This document shows, in pieces, positions 25,844-36,022 of a stretch of DNA of 64,000 bases. A program made the position numbers and the translations under genes. The stretch's first letter is position 1. Each line of letters starts with the position of its first letter. The stretch comes from Afifella marina DSM 2698 (GTDB taxonomy: Bacteria; Pseudomonadota; Alphaproteobacteria; Rhizobiales; Afifellaceae), in contig NZ_FMVW01000009.1 of NCBI RefSeq assembly GCF_900102695.1, forward strand, positions 62,001 to 126,000. The letters run 5' to 3'. The notes beneath the pieces were generated by a model. That model searched no databases. It was not told the origin of the DNA and saw only the letters and a list, made by a program, of their open reading frames with translations.

Positions 25844-27019
25844 ATGACGATGATTTCGCAGCCGGCAGAGCGCCCGGCCAATCCCCGCTTTTCTTCTGGA
25901 CCGACTGCCAAGCGCCCCGGTTGGACGCTTGATGCACTTTCCGACGCCTTTCTCGGCCGTTCGCACCGCTCCAAGGGCGGCAAGGCCAAGTTGAAGCAGG
26001 CGATCGAGGAAACCCGCGACATTCTCGGCGTTCCCGCCGACTACAAAATCGGCATCGTGCCCGCCTCCGATACCGGCGCCGTGGAAATGGCGCTGTGGTC
26101 GATGCTCGGCGCACGTGGCGTCGACGTTCTTGCCTGGGAGAGCTTCGGCTCCGGCTGGGTGACGGACGTCGTCAAACAGCTGAAACTCGAAGATACGCGC
26201 ACGCTCAAGGCCGAGTATGGCGCGCTCGTCGACCTCGGAGAGGTCGATTTCACCCGCGATGTGGTCTTCACCTGGAACGGCACCACCTCTGGTGTGCGCG
26301 TGCCCGATGGCGAATGGATCCCGGCCGACCGCGAGGGGCTGACGATCTGCGACGCCACCTCCGCCGCCTTTGCGCAGAAGCTGCCTTTCGACAAGCTCGA
26401 TGTGGTCACCTTCTCCTGGCAGAAGGTCCTGGGCGGTGAGGCGCAGCACGGCATGCTGATCCTGTCGCCGCGCGCGGTAGAACGGCTCGAGAGCTATACG
26501 CCCGCCTGGCCGATGCCGAAGATCTTCCGCATGGTGAAGGGCGGCAAGCTCAACGCCGAGATCTTCGAAGGCGCGACGATCAACACCCCCTCGATGCTTG
26601 CGGTGGAAGATTATCTCGACGGTCTCGCCTGGGCCCGTTCCGTCGGTGGTCTCAATGGCCTCGTCGGCCGCGCCGATGCGAATTTCGCCGTCATCTCAGA
26701 CTGGGTGGCCAAGACCTCCTGGGTCGATTTCCTGGCGCATGAGCCGGCGATCCGCTCCAACACCTCCGTCTGCCTCGTCATCGTCGACGACGAGGTGAAG
26801 GCGCTTTCCGAGGCCGAGCAGGCCGCCTTTGCCAAGGCGCTGACTGCCCGTCTCGACAAGGAAGGCGTCGCCTTCGACATCGGCGCCTATCGCGATGCGC
26901 CGGCCGGTCTCCGCATCTGGTGCGGCGGCACGGTCGAAAAGACCGATCTGGAAAAGCTGACGCCCTGGCTCGACTGGGCCTTCGCCACGGAAAAGAGCGC
27001 GCTCAAGAAAGCCGCCTGA
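25844..27019 (+). CDS. serC: Phosphoserine aminotransferase
   Basis: The 391-residue PLP enzyme converts 3-phosphohydroxypyruvate to phosphoserine. It shows the proteobacterial SerC N-terminus ([15 protein letters not shown]), [14 protein letters not shown], and the PLP-Lys region [17 protein letters not shown] near residue 200. Upstream is the serC leader. serA follows after 115 bases, so the two first steps of serine synthesis are adjacent. Confidence 0.96.
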   Translation: MTMISQPAERPANPRFSSGPTAKRPGWTLDALSDAFLGRSHRSKGGKAKLKQAIEETRDILGVPADYKIGIVPASDTGAVEMALWSMLGARGVDVLAWESFGSGWVTDVVKQLKLEDTRTLKAEYGALVDLGEVDFTRDVVFTWNGTTSGVRVPDGEWIPADREGLTICDATSAAFAQKLPFDKLDVVTFSWQKVLGGEAQHGMLILSPRAVERLESYTPAWPMPKIFRMVKGGKLNAEIFEGATINTPSMLAVEDYLDGLAWARSVGGLNGLVGRADANFAVISDWVAKTSWVDFLAHEPAIRSNTSVCLVIVDDEVKALSEAEQAAFAKALTARLDKEGVAFDIGAYRDAPAGLRIWCGGTVEKTDLEKLTPWLDWAFATEKSALKKAA

Positions 27020-27134
27020 CCTTTTCTTCGCCTGCGGGACAAGCGCCCGCGGGCGCTTCCCGATCTTTCACGAGTTGACCGGCCTCCGGCGTGTCGAAAC
27101 GACCACCGCTGCAGGCCCGACGAGGATTTTCGCC

Positions 27135-28724
27135 ATGAGCAAACCCCGCGTACTCATTTCTGACGCCCTTTCCGAAACCGCTGTCGCCATCTTTCGCGAC
27201 CGCGGGGTGGAAGTCGATTTTCAGCCGGCTCTCGGCAAGGACAAGGATGCACTGATCGCCGCCATCGGCGAGTATGACGGTCTCGCCATCCGCTCCGCCA
27301 CGAAAGTGACCGACAAGGTGATCGCCGCCGCCAACAAGTTGCGGGTCATCGGCCGGGCCGGCATCGGCGTTGACAACGTCGATATCCCGGCAGCGACCGC
27401 CAAGGGCATCATCGTGATGAACACGCCCTTCGGCAATTCCATCACCACGGCCGAGCATGCGATCGCCATGATGTTCGCCTGCGCCCGCCAGATCCCGAAG
27501 GCCGACGCCTCGACCCAGGCCGGCAAATGGGAGAAGTCGAAGTTCATGGGTGTCGAGATCACCGGCAAGACGCTCGGCATCATCGGCTGCGGCAACATCG
27601 GTTCCGTCGTGGCGCGCCGTGCGCTCGGGCTTTCCATGCGCGTGGTCGCTTATGATCCGTTCCTGTCGGAAGACCGCGCGGCCGATCTCGGCGTGGAGAA
27701 GGTCGAGCTCGACGAGCTTTTCCGGCGTGCCGATTTCATCACGCTGCACACGCCGCTCACCGACCGGACCCGCAACATCATCAGCGCCGATGCGATCGCC
27801 AAGATGCGCGACGGCGTGCGCATCATCAATTGCGCGCGCGGCGGGCTTATCGACGAGCAGGCGCTGCGCGATGCGCTCGACAGCGGCAAGGTGGCGGCCG
27901 CGGGCGTCGACGTCTTCGTCCAGGAGCCGGCGAAGGAAAACGTTCTCTTCGGTGCGCCCAATGTCGTCTGCACGCCGCATCTTGGAGCTTCCACGATGGA
28001 GGCGCAGGAGAACGTCGCGCTGCAGGTCGCCGAACAGATGGCCGATTACCTGACGACCGGTGCGGTGACGAACGCTCTCAACATGCCGTCGATCTCGGCG
28101 GAGGAAGCGCCGCGGCTCACGCCCTTCGTCAAGCTCGCCGAGCAGCTCGGCTCTTTTGCCGGTCAGCTGACGGAGACGGGCGTGCGCCGGGTCCGCATCG
28201 AGTATGAGGGCACGGTCGCAGAGATGAACACCAAGGCGCTGACCTCTGCGGCGCTGACGGGCTTCCTGCAGCCGCTGCTGCAGTCCGTCAACATGGTCTC
28301 CGCGCCGGCCGCCGCCAAGGAGCGCGGCATCCAGGTGGAAGAGACGCGGCGCGAACAGCACGGCGCCTACGAAACCTATATCCGCCTCACCGTCGTGACC
28401 GACAAACAAGAGCGCTCCGTCGCCGGGACGGTCTTCGCCGACGGCAAGCCCCGCATCATCCAGATCAAGGGCATCAATATGGAGGCGGAGCTGTCGGAGC
28501 TGATGCTCTACATCACCAACAACGACAAGCCGGGCTTCATCGGCCGAATCGGCACGCTCCTTGGTGAGAACGGCATCAACATCGCCCGCATGCAGTTCGG
28601 CCGCGACTTCGAGGGCGGCAACGCGATCGCCCTCGTTTCGGTCGACCACAAGATCTCGCCGGAGCTGATGGAGGCGATCAACCGGATCGAGAACGTGCAG
28701 CAGGTGAAGCCGCTCGTCTTCTGA
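27135..28724 (+). CDS. serA: D-3-phosphoglycerate dehydrogenase
   Basis: The 529-residue type I enzyme oxidises 3-phosphoglycerate to phosphohydroxypyruvate using NAD. Catalytic and NAD-binding domains (GCGNIGSVVARRALGL at about 150) are followed by an intervening allosteric domain and a C-terminal ACT domain (NNDKPGFIGRIGTLLGENGI) for serine feedback. The start at ATG 27135 has GAGGA upstream; a longer frame from 27075 has no ribosome site. A terminator follows at 28774. Confidence 0.96.
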   Translation: MSKPRVLISDALSETAVAIFRDRGVEVDFQPALGKDKDALIAAIGEYDGLAIRSATKVTDKVIAAANKLRVIGRAGIGVDNVDIPAATAKGIIVMNTPFGNSITTAEHAIAMMFACARQIPKADASTQAGKWEKSKFMGVEITGKTLGIIGCGNIGSVVARRALGLSMRVVAYDPFLSEDRAADLGVEKVELDELFRRADFITLHTPLTDRTRNIISADAIAKMRDGVRIINCARGGLIDEQALRDALDSGKVAAAGVDVFVQEPAKENVLFGAPNVVCTPHLGASTMEAQENVALQVAEQMADYLTTGAVTNALNMPSISAEEAPRLTPFVKLAEQLGSFAGQLTETGVRRVRIEYEGTVAEMNTKALTSAALTGFLQPLLQSVNMVSAPAAAKERGIQVEETRREQHGAYETYIRLTVVTDKQERSVAGTVFADGKPRIIQIKGINMEAELSELMLYITNNDKPGFIGRIGTLLGENGINIARMQFGRDFEGGNAIALVSVDHKISPELMEAINRIENVQQVKPLVF

Positions 28725-28773
28725 CGCGCTTCGATGATCGATCGGCGGTCGGCTTAGCCGGCCGCCGTCATTC

Positions 28774-28808
28774 AGAGCCGGCGCCGCGATGCGGGGTCCG
28801 GCTCTTTT
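28774..28808 (+). terminator. Terminator after serA
   Basis: AGAGCCGG (28774-28781) pairs with CCGGCTCT (28798-28805) around a GC-rich loop, followed by TTT. Confidence 0.7.
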
Positions 28809-28964
28809 GCTGCCCGCCCGCCCCCGGCGCGGGCGGCGCTCACCGCCATGCCCTGCACCTCAGACAGGGCCGCCATCCGCTGCAACGCTTGACGGAAGGG
28901 GCCAAAGCAGGGCACTCGCGATAGGAATTCCTGAAAGACGCTGGACGCAGAAAGGCCTCGTGTC

Positions 28965-30260
28965 ATGGCCAATGTGGTGGTTGTCGGCTCGCAATGGGGC
29001 GACGAAGGTAAGGGCAAGATCGTCGACTGGCTGTCGGAGCGCGCCGATGTGGTGGTGCGTTTTCAAGGCGGCCACAATGCCGGTCATACGCTCGTCATCG
29101 ATGGCGTGTCGTTCAAGCTGAGCCTGTTGCCCTCCGGAGTGGTGCGGCCGGGCAAGCTTGCCGTCATCGGCAACGGCGTGGTGCTCGACCCGCACGCTTT
29201 GATTGCCGAGATCGACCGTCTCGCCGAGCAGGGCGTGACCGTGACGCCCGAGACGCTCCGCATCGCCGACAATGCGGCCCTCATCCTGTCGCTGCACCGG
29301 CGCCTCGACGGGTTGAGAGAGAATGCCGCCGCGCCTGAGGCGAAGATCGGCACGACGCAGCGCGGCATCGGGCCGGCCTATGAGGACAAGGTCGGCAGGC
29401 GCTCGATCCGGGTCATGGACCTTACCGAACCTGAGACGCTGCCGGCCAAAATCGACCGGCTTCTCGTGCACCACAATGCGCTTCTGAAAGGCCTCGGCGA
29501 GCCGGAAGTTTCGCGCGAGGACATCCTTGCCGAGCTCGAGGAAGTGCGCGAACGGGTCATCCCGTTCTGCGATACCGTGTGGGCGCTGCTCGATGCGCGG
29601 CGCAAGGCGGGCGATCGCATTCTCTTCGAGGGGGCGCAGGGCGCGCTCCTCGACATCGACCACGGCACCTATCCCTATGTCACCTCCTCGAACACGGTGG
29701 CGGGCCAGGCCTCGGCCGGTTCCGGGATCGGGCCTTCGGCTCTCGATTATGTGCTCGGAATCACCAAGGCCTACACGACCCGGGTCGGGGAGGGGCCGTT
29801 CCCAACCGAAGACAAAGGCGAGATCGGCAATTTCCTCGGCGAGCGTGGTCGCGAATTTGGCACCGTCACGGGCCGCAAGCGGCGTTGCGGCTGGTTTGAT
29901 GCGGCGCTCGTGCGCCAGACGGTCAAGGTCTCCGGCATCGACGGCATCGCGTTGACGAAGCTCGACGTGCTCGACGGCCTCAACGAGATCAAGGTCTGCG
30001 TGGGTTATGAGGTGGATGGCCGCCGCGTGTCCTGGCTGCCGGCGGGCGCTGCGGCACAGGCACGGCTGAAGCCGATCTACGAAAGCCTCGAAGGCTGGCA
30101 GGAATCGACAGCCGGCGCACGAAGCTGGGTCGATCTTCCGGCTCAGGCGGTAAAATACGTCCGGCGCATCGAAGAACTTATCGAAGCTCCGGTCGCTCTT
30201 CTGTCGACGAGCCCGGAACGAGCCGATACGATCCTTGTCCGTGACCCATTTCAGGACTAA
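28965..30260 (+). CDS. purA: Adenylosuccinate synthase
   Basis: The 431-residue enzyme joins IMP and aspartate using GTP, the first step from IMP to AMP. The N-terminal GTP site is [16 protein letters not shown], followed by [15 protein letters not shown], and later [14 protein letters not shown] and TKLDVLDGL. Length is typical. 41 bases separate it from the Pro-rich membrane protein gene. Confidence 0.97.
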   Translation: MANVVVVGSQWGDEGKGKIVDWLSERADVVVRFQGGHNAGHTLVIDGVSFKLSLLPSGVVRPGKLAVIGNGVVLDPHALIAEIDRLAEQGVTVTPETLRIADNAALILSLHRRLDGLRENAAAPEAKIGTTQRGIGPAYEDKVGRRSIRVMDLTEPETLPAKIDRLLVHHNALLKGLGEPEVSREDILAELEEVRERVIPFCDTVWALLDARRKAGDRILFEGAQGALLDIDHGTYPYVTSSNTVAGQASAGSGIGPSALDYVLGITKAYTTRVGEGPFPTEDKGEIGNFLGERGREFGTVTGRKRRCGWFDAALVRQTVKVSGIDGIALTKLDVLDGLNEIKVCVGYEVDGRRVSWLPAGAAAQARLKPIYESLEGWQESTAGARSWVDLPAQAVKYVRRIEELIEAPVALLSTSPERADTILVRDPFQD

Positions 30261-30301
30261 GCCTTGCCGTTAATCCACGGTTACACAGTTCTTCAAGCGT
30301 T

Positions 30302-32029
30302 ATGCCCGATTACGTAGCGATCCTTAAACGCTCCATCGCCAGTCTTCCCGATGACGGGCCGGACATGCGCCAGGCGGTCTATGACCGCGCCCGCTCTGCG
30401 CTGGCGCGCCAGCTCACGGCTGTGGAACCTCCGTTGCCCCCAGAAGATATCGAAGGGCATCATGCGGCGCTTGAAGATGCGATCGCCGTCGTGGAGGAGG
30501 ATTTCGCCGCCGCGAGTGCCGGCGTCGAGGAGCCCGACGAGGAGCCGGCACCACCGCCGCCACCTCCACCCCCTCCGCCACCACCACCACCTCCTCCTCC
30601 TCCTCCTCCGCCCCCGCCTCCCGCAAAAGAGGCGCCTCGTGCGGAGCCCCCGCACGCCCGGGCCGTGCCCCAATACGGGGAGCGCGATCTTCGTGGGAGC
30701 GGGTCTGTCGGCGGCGGTGTTGCTGGCGGCGATTTCGCGGGAAGCCGGGAGCCGAAGCGGCCGGACGCTGCGGCCGGGGCCGGACCTGCCGGTGCCCCCG
30801 TGCCGAATGTGACGTCCGAGGGCAAAGACGATTACCCCCAGGACGCCCGGATCGAGGATGCGGGTGTTGAGAACGGCGGTCGTGAGGACGACGCATCTTC
30901 TTCCCGCAAGTCGCGGTGGAAGAAGGAGAAAAAATCCAAGGCCAAGGACCAGATCAGGGACGAGGCCGTTGCGGCTCCGCGCCAGGACGACGGTTCGGAG
31001 AAGGTGCGGACATCGCGTGCGCCGGCTCTGATTGCGACCGTCCTCGTTCTGTTGATCGCACTCGGCATCGGGGCGGTCGTCTATTCGCAATGGGATACGA
31101 TCGTCACCGCGTATGATGACGTCTCCGGCCAGGTCTCCTCCGATGAGACGGCGCAGGGCACGGCTTCGGGGAACGCCGAGGACACTACGTCCTCGTCGCC
31201 TCTGACGGGTCTGATCGAGAGCCAGGGCGAGCGCGTGGAAGGCAAGGACGAGGATCGCCTCCTCTCCGGGCCGGAAGCCGAAACGCCCGGTGCCGGACCT
31301 TCCACGAGCCAGGACGAGCCGATGGATGCGCCTCTCGACGGCGCGCCGGCAGATGAAGGTCTGCCTGACGATACGGGCGAATCAGACGGTGCTGGTCTGC
31401 CGGCCGACGAGACCCCGCCGGCAACGCCAGGGACGCCGGACGAACTCTCCGAGACGGCGCCCTCCAACGATGATGCCGCGGGACAGGCCGCGAGCGGTTC
31501 GCTCGTCGGGCAAAGGGCGATCTTCTACGAGCAGGGCGCAGACGGTGCCGCCGGCAAGGCGGTGAACGGTGCCGTGTCGTGGTCGACGGTTCAGCGAGGA
31601 GACGGAGGTGCCGCCATTCAGGCGAAGATCGACGTGCCGGAGCGTGATGCCGAGGTGACGATCACCATCTCCAAGAACAATGACGTCGCCTTGCCCGCGA
31701 GCCATCTCATCGAGATCGCCTTCACAGGTTCGCTCGACGACACGGTGGCTGTGCAGCGGGTGCCGGCCCTGGTGATGAAGCCCAACGAGCAGGCGCGCGG
31801 ACAGCCGCTTGCAGGCGCTGCCGTCGACGTGACCGGGGATCTCTACTGGATCGCGCTTTCCGACACGCCCGATCAGGTGGAGCGCAATCTGGAACTTCTG
31901 CGCAGTGGTTCCTGGTTCGACCTGCCGATCCTGTTCGAGGGCGGCAAGCGGGCCCTGATCACCTTCGAGAAGGGTATTCCGGGCGACAAGGTGTTTGAGA
32001 ATGTGATGCAGAGCTGGGGCGATTCCTGA
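30302..32029 (+). CDS. Single-span membrane protein with a 24-proline run
   Basis: The 575-residue protein has an N-terminal helical domain (MPDYVAILKRSIASLPDDGP, residues 1-75) and then 24 consecutive prolines (residues 84-107, bases 30551-30622) coded by mixed CCN codons. A charged, disordered region follows, then a single transmembrane helix (TVLVLLIALGIGAVVYSQ at about 245) and a Ser/Asp/Glu-rich linker. A C-terminal globular domain of about 160 residues includes WSTVQRGDGGAAIQAKI. The N-terminal part occurs after purA in other Rhizobiales; function is unknown. Translation needs EF-P. Confidence 0.85.
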   Translation: MPDYVAILKRSIASLPDDGPDMRQAVYDRARSALARQLTAVEPPLPPEDIEGHHAALEDAIAVVEEDFAAASAGVEEPDEEPAPPPPPPPPPPPPPPPPPPPPPPPPAKEAPRAEPPHARAVPQYGERDLRGSGSVGGGVAGGDFAGSREPKRPDAAAGAGPAGAPVPNVTSEGKDDYPQDARIEDAGVENGGREDDASSSRKSRWKKEKKSKAKDQIRDEAVAAPRQDDGSEKVRTSRAPALIATVLVLLIALGIGAVVYSQWDTIVTAYDDVSGQVSSDETAQGTASGNAEDTTSSSPLTGLIESQGERVEGKDEDRLLSGPEAETPGAGPSTSQDEPMDAPLDGAPADEGLPDDTGESDGAGLPADETPPATPGTPDELSETAPSNDDAAGQAASGSLVGQRAIFYEQGADGAAGKAVNGAVSWSTVQRGDGGAAIQAKIDVPERDAEVTITISKNNDVALPASHLIEIAFTGSLDDTVAVQRVPALVMKPNEQARGQPLAGAAVDVTGDLYWIALSDTPDQVERNLELLRSGSWFDLPILFEGGKRALITFEKGIPGDKVFENVMQSWGDS

Positions 32030-32065
32030 TCGCCCCAGCCTGCGCGGCATTTGCCGGACGGACCT

Positions 32066-33004
32066 TTACCGAACGGCCTGGGCGTAGCTTTCGAGCTCCG
32101 GCACGGTCTCGATCAGCCCCTGGTCCTTCATGAATTCCGCAAACCGCTGATAGCGGCCGGCGTCGAAGGCGCCGGGGCTTTTCGAAAAGCGGGCGACCGT
32201 ATCCATGAAGGCGCGTCGGTTGAGCTCGTCGCCGAGATCGGGATGCGCCTTCGTGAAGATCTCAAGCGCTTCCTCGGGATGGTTCGTGAGATAGAGCGTG
32301 GCGTGCTCGATCGCCTTCAGAAAGCGCGGCAGCCGGTCGTCGTCGAGCTTGTCTGAGCGCGCGATGAAGATGAGCTCGTCATAAGGCGGCACGCCGTGCT
32401 CTTCGGGATAGAAGGCGCGGCCGGGCTTGCCTTCGATGTCGAGCTGGTTGAGTTCGACATTGCGGAAGGCGCCGATGACGGCGTCGACGCGGTCTGCGAG
32501 AAGGGCAGGCGAGAGCGCGAAGTTGACGTTGACGAGATCGACATCGTCGAGGCTCACGCCACTTTCCTCGAGCATCATCTTCAAAAGCACGTCTTCGAAG
32601 CCTCCGACCGAGAAGCCGACCGTTTTGCCTTTGAGGTCGGCGAGCGTCGTCACATCGCTGTCTTCAAGCACCACGAGCGAGTTGAGCGGCGTCTCGACGA
32701 GCGTTCCGAAGCGCGCCAGCGGCAATCCCTCGGCAATCTGGAGATAGAGGTTGGGCTGATAGGAGATCGCGACATCACCTTCGCCGGCGGCCACGAGCCG
32801 CGGCGGGGCGCTCGGATCGGCCGGCGGGATCATCTCCACATCGAGGTCTTCCTCGGCGAAATATCCCTTTTCTTGCGCGACGACGAGCGGTGCGTGGTCG
32901 GGGTTCACGAACCAATCGAGCAGCACGGTCAGGTGGTCGGCGGCCGCGGCGGGAGACGCGGACAAGATGAGCGCCAGAAGCGCCGGGCGCAGGCGGTCGA
33001 GCAT
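32066..33004 (-). CDS. thiY: HMP/thiamine-precursor ABC transporter binding protein
   Basis: The 312-residue NMT1/THI5-like protein has a signal peptide (MLDRLRPALLALILSASPAAAA) and the core LLDWFVNPDHAPLVVAQEKGYF. It probably binds hydroxymethylpyrimidine or a relative in the periplasm. The start is ATG 33004, with an AGAGG site 8 bases upstream; a second ATG at 33010 is too close to that site. The adjacent permease and upstream TPP riboswitch support thiamine-precursor uptake. Confidence 0.9.
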   Translation of the reverse strand: MLDRLRPALLALILSASPAAAADHLTVLLDWFVNPDHAPLVVAQEKGYFAEEDLDVEMIPPADPSAPPRLVAAGEGDVAISYQPNLYLQIAEGLPLARFGTLVETPLNSLVVLEDSDVTTLADLKGKTVGFSVGGFEDVLLKMMLEESGVSLDDVDLVNVNFALSPALLADRVDAVIGAFRNVELNQLDIEGKPGRAFYPEEHGVPPYDELIFIARSDKLDDDRLPRFLKAIEHATLYLTNHPEEALEIFTKAHPDLGDELNRRAFMDTVARFSKSPGAFDAGRYQRFAEFMKDQGLIETVPELESYAQAVR

Positions 33005-33051
33005 GGTCATTTCCTCTCTTTTGGGATGGTCTCGGAGTTTCGGGTGTCGTT

Positions 33052-33810
33052 TCAGGCGATACTCGCTTCTCCCGGCACCCAGCCAAGGAGGCGGCGCAGG
33101 AAGAGGTCGATCAGGGCGCGCAGCAGGATCGCCATGGCGGCGAGCAGGAAGAGGCCAACGAAGACGCGGTCCGTTTGCATGCGGGCATTGGCCTGCAGCA
33201 TGACGAAGCCGAGGCCCGCGGACGCGCCGACCCATTCACCGACCACGGCCCCGATCGGGGCGATTGCGGCGGCGACCCGCAAACCGGAGGCGAGGGCCGG
33301 CAAGGCTGCCGGAATGCGGATGTAGCGGAAGGTGTCGCGACGCGAGGCACGGTTGAGCCTGGCGAGATCGAGAAGCCCCGGATCCGTGCGCTTCAAGCCG
33401 TCGGCAAAAGAGGTCGCGACCGGAAAATAGATGATGAGCCCGGCCATCACGACCTTGGACGCCATGCCGAAACCGAACCAGATGACGAGAAGCGGCGCGA
33501 TGGCGAAGACCGGAAGCGCCTGGCTCGCCGCCAGGATCGGCATGGCGAGCCTTTCAAGCGCGGGAGAGGCAACGACCAGGATCGCGGTCAGCGCTCCGAC
33601 CAGCGCTCCGACAACGAGCCCGATGACGATTTCCGTCGCGGTGACGGCGGCGTTGCCGAGATAGTAAAAGGGGAGGGCGGAGAAGGCCGCCACGAGATCG
33701 CTCGGCGCCGGCAGGATGAAGCGCGGCACGCCGGTTGCGCGCACCAGCCCTTCCCACAAGGCCAGGAGCGCGATCGCGATTGCAAAACGGATTGCGAGAA
33801 TAGCCAGCAC
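33052..33810 (-). CDS. thiX: HMP/thiamine-precursor ABC transporter permease
   Basis: The 252-residue inner-membrane permease has five to six helices and the inner-membrane-component loop GLLDLARLNRASRRDTFRYI then PAALPALASGLRVA. It pairs with the binding protein 47 bases downstream. Its leader carries a TPP riboswitch. No ATPase gene is found in the window. Confidence 0.92.
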   Translation of the reverse strand: MLAILAIRFAIAIALLALWEGLVRATGVPRFILPAPSDLVAAFSALPFYYLGNAAVTATEIVIGLVVGALVGALTAILVVASPALERLAMPILAASQALPVFAIAPLLVIWFGFGMASKVVMAGLIIYFPVATSFADGLKRTDPGLLDLARLNRASRRDTFRYIRIPAALPALASGLRVAAAIAPIGAVVGEWVGASAGLGFVMLQANARMQTDRVFVGLFLLAAMAILLRALIDLFLRRLLGWVPGEASIA

Positions 33811-33859
33811 GCGCCCCTTTCATGGCAGAGATCATGCGTGCTGGAGAGACTGAGGCCCG

Positions 33860-33950
33860 TCCCTTCGCCGGCATGATCCGGATCAGGTTCAAAGGGTTCG
33901 GCCGCCATCACGGCCATCTCAGCGCGGTTTGTCCGCACACCCCTCGGAAA
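33860..33950 (-). ncRNA. TPP riboswitch
   Basis: On the minus strand the order is GAGGGGTG, then CTGAGATGGC, then ACCCTTTGAACCTGATCCGGATCATGCCGGCGAAGG, which contains the THI-box core in full. It lies about 50 bases before the permease start. Binding of thiamine pyrophosphate would repress the transporter. Confidence 0.97.
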
Positions 33951-34064
33951 GGCCCACCATAACTTTCCGGCCGAGGCTTGCAAGCCGTCTCAGGGCTGCC
34001 GCTGGGGCGCGTTTGCGGTCCCAGGTGCGTGACAAGTTTGTCGCAGAGGGATAGAGGCGGGGAA

Positions 34065-35009
34065 ATGCGTGTCCTCTTTGCCCCTTTTCGTTGGCTTTTC
34101 GATCAACCCTATCTGCTCTTGACGCTCACCTCGCTCTTCTGGGCCGGCAATGCGGTGGTCGCACGGGCGGTGATCGATGATTTCTCACCGATCCTTTTCG
34201 CTCAGCTGCGCTGGGGCGGGGCGGCGCTGTTGATCCTGCCTTTTGCCATGAAGGCCCTGCGCACGGACTGGCCGGTGATCCAGCGTCATCTCGGCGTGCT
34301 GACGCTGATGGCTTTGTGCGGCATCACGCTCTTCAACACGTTCCTCTACTGGGCGCTCGAATATACGACGGCGCTCAACGTCGTGCTTCTGCAGGCGACG
34401 ACGCCTCTTGCCATCGCGCTCGTCGTTTTCATGCTCTTCCGCGAGCGGCTCACCGCCGGCCAGCTTGCCGGCATCGTCGTCTCGCTGATCGGCGTCGTGG
34501 TCATCGTCTCGCGCGGGCAATTGCAGGTGCTTGCGCATCTGCGGCTCAACCCGGGCGATGTGATCATGCTGCTCGACGTCGTCATCTATGCGACCTATTC
34601 CGCGCTCCTGAAGCGGCGGCCACCTCTGCACTGGCTGAGCTTCCTCGCCATCACCATCGGATGGGGCGCCATCATGCTCCTGCCGGCAAGCGCGCTCGAC
34701 CTCATGCGCGGCGGCCATATCGACATCAATACGGCGAGCCTTGCGGCGCTCTTCTACGTCGCCGTCTTTCCCTCAGTGCTCGCCTATATCTGCTTCAACC
34801 GGGGTGTCGATCTCATCGGTCCGAACCGGGCGGGACCATTCTTCCATCTGGTGCCGTTCTTCGGCGCCATCCTCGCCGTCTTCGCTCTTGGCGAGACCTT
34901 CACCTACGCCCACGCCTTCGGCGGCGTCTGCATCCTCGCCGGCGTCTTCCTTGCGAGCCGGAGGCAGCGGCTCAAGAATCGGGTGGAGCCGGAGACAAGG
35001 CTCTCTTAA
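34065..35009 (+). CDS. EamA/DMT-family transporter
   Basis: The 314-residue protein has ten helices in two EamA repeats: SLFWAGNAVVARAVIDDFSPI in helix 1 and a second repeat around PSVLAYICFNRGVDLIGPNRAGPF. Substrate unknown. Start at ATG 34065 (MRVLFAPFRW), with GGCGGGG upstream. The following EamA gene begins 11 bases after its stop. Confidence 0.88.
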   Translation: MRVLFAPFRWLFDQPYLLLTLTSLFWAGNAVVARAVIDDFSPILFAQLRWGGAALLILPFAMKALRTDWPVIQRHLGVLTLMALCGITLFNTFLYWALEYTTALNVVLLQATTPLAIALVVFMLFRERLTAGQLAGIVVSLIGVVVIVSRGQLQVLAHLRLNPGDVIMLLDVVIYATYSALLKRRPPLHWLSFLAITIGWGAIMLLPASALDLMRGGHIDINTASLAALFYVAVFPSVLAYICFNRGVDLIGPNRAGPFFHLVPFFGAILAVFALGETFTYAHAFGGVCILAGVFLASRRQRLKNRVEPETRLS

Positions 35010-35019
35010 GCCTCGTCAC

Positions 35020-35967
35020 ATGGACGCCAAAACCTTCCCCACACGACGCACTTCCCCCGCGCCTGCCGAGGCCTCTCTCGATCTCGGCAGCCTGACGCTT
35101 CTCGTCCTTCTATCGCTCCTGTGGGGCGGCTCGTTCCTGTTCATGCGCGTTGCCGGAGCGGAGGTGCCGGTCTTCACACTCGTGCTCTTGCGCGTCGGCA
35201 TCGCCGCTGCCGCACTCTGGGTCGTCATCATCGCTTCGGGACGGCGCCTGCCAAGCCGCGGCGGGATCTATCTGCGTGCGCTTTTGATGGGGTTTCTCAA
35301 CAACGCCGTGCCGTTTTCGCTGATCACCTTCGCGACGGTCGAAATCGGTGCGGGTGCGGCCTCCATCCTCAACGCGACGACGCCGATCTTCACCGTTCTG
35401 ATCGCGCATCGCCTGACGGCGGACGAGAAGATGACGACGAACAAGGTCGCGGGCGTCGTTCTCGGCTTTCTGGGTGTTGCCGTGATGATCGGCCTGCCGG
35501 CCCTTCGCGGGCTGTCGGCCGATTTTCTGGCCGTTCTGGCGATGCTTGCAGCGGCGACGTCTTACGGGTTTTCAGCCGTCGTCGGAAAAGGATTTCGCGC
35601 GATCGACCCGGTCGTGTCGGCGGCCCTGCAGCTTTCCGCATCGACCCTGTTGATGGTCCCGGTCGCGTTCCTGGTCGACCGGCCTTTCGCCACGGCAATG
35701 CCCGGCATGAGCGCGATCGTTTCGATCCTCGGCCTGGCACTTCTGTCCACGTCCTTAGCCTATGTGCTCTTTTTCCGGATTATGGCGCGCGCCGGCGGCA
35801 CGAACGCGATGCTCGTCACGCTTCTCGTCCCGGTGAGCGCGGTGACGCTCGGTGTCGTGCTTCTCGGAGAAAGCCTGTCGGCGGGGCAGTTCGCCGGCAT
35901 GGCGATGATCGGCGCAGGGCTCGTCGTCTTGGACGGACGGGCCCTGCGGCGGCTGCGGGGCGGTTGA
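35020..35967 (+). CDS. EamA/DMT-family transporter
   Basis: The 315-residue ten-helix exporter carries LLSLLWGGSFLFMRVAGAEVP in helix 1 and AYVLFFRIMARAGGTNAML in the second repeat. It follows the previous EamA gene directly and is probably in one operon. The two are not close copies. Start is ATG 35020 with a weak ribosome site. Confidence 0.88.
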   Translation: MDAKTFPTRRTSPAPAEASLDLGSLTLLVLLSLLWGGSFLFMRVAGAEVPVFTLVLLRVGIAAAALWVVIIASGRRLPSRGGIYLRALLMGFLNNAVPFSLITFATVEIGAGAASILNATTPIFTVLIAHRLTADEKMTTNKVAGVVLGFLGVAVMIGLPALRGLSADFLAVLAMLAAATSYGFSAVVGKGFRAIDPVVSAALQLSASTLLMVPVAFLVDRPFATAMPGMSAIVSILGLALLSTSLAYVLFFRIMARAGGTNAMLVTLLVPVSAVTLGVVLLGESLSAGQFAGMAMIGAGLVVLDGRALRRLRGG

Positions 35968-36022
35968 CGCGCCTCGCGGGTGAAGCGCGGCGCGGTTAAG
36001 CGCTTGGGCGGGGTGCTCCGCC

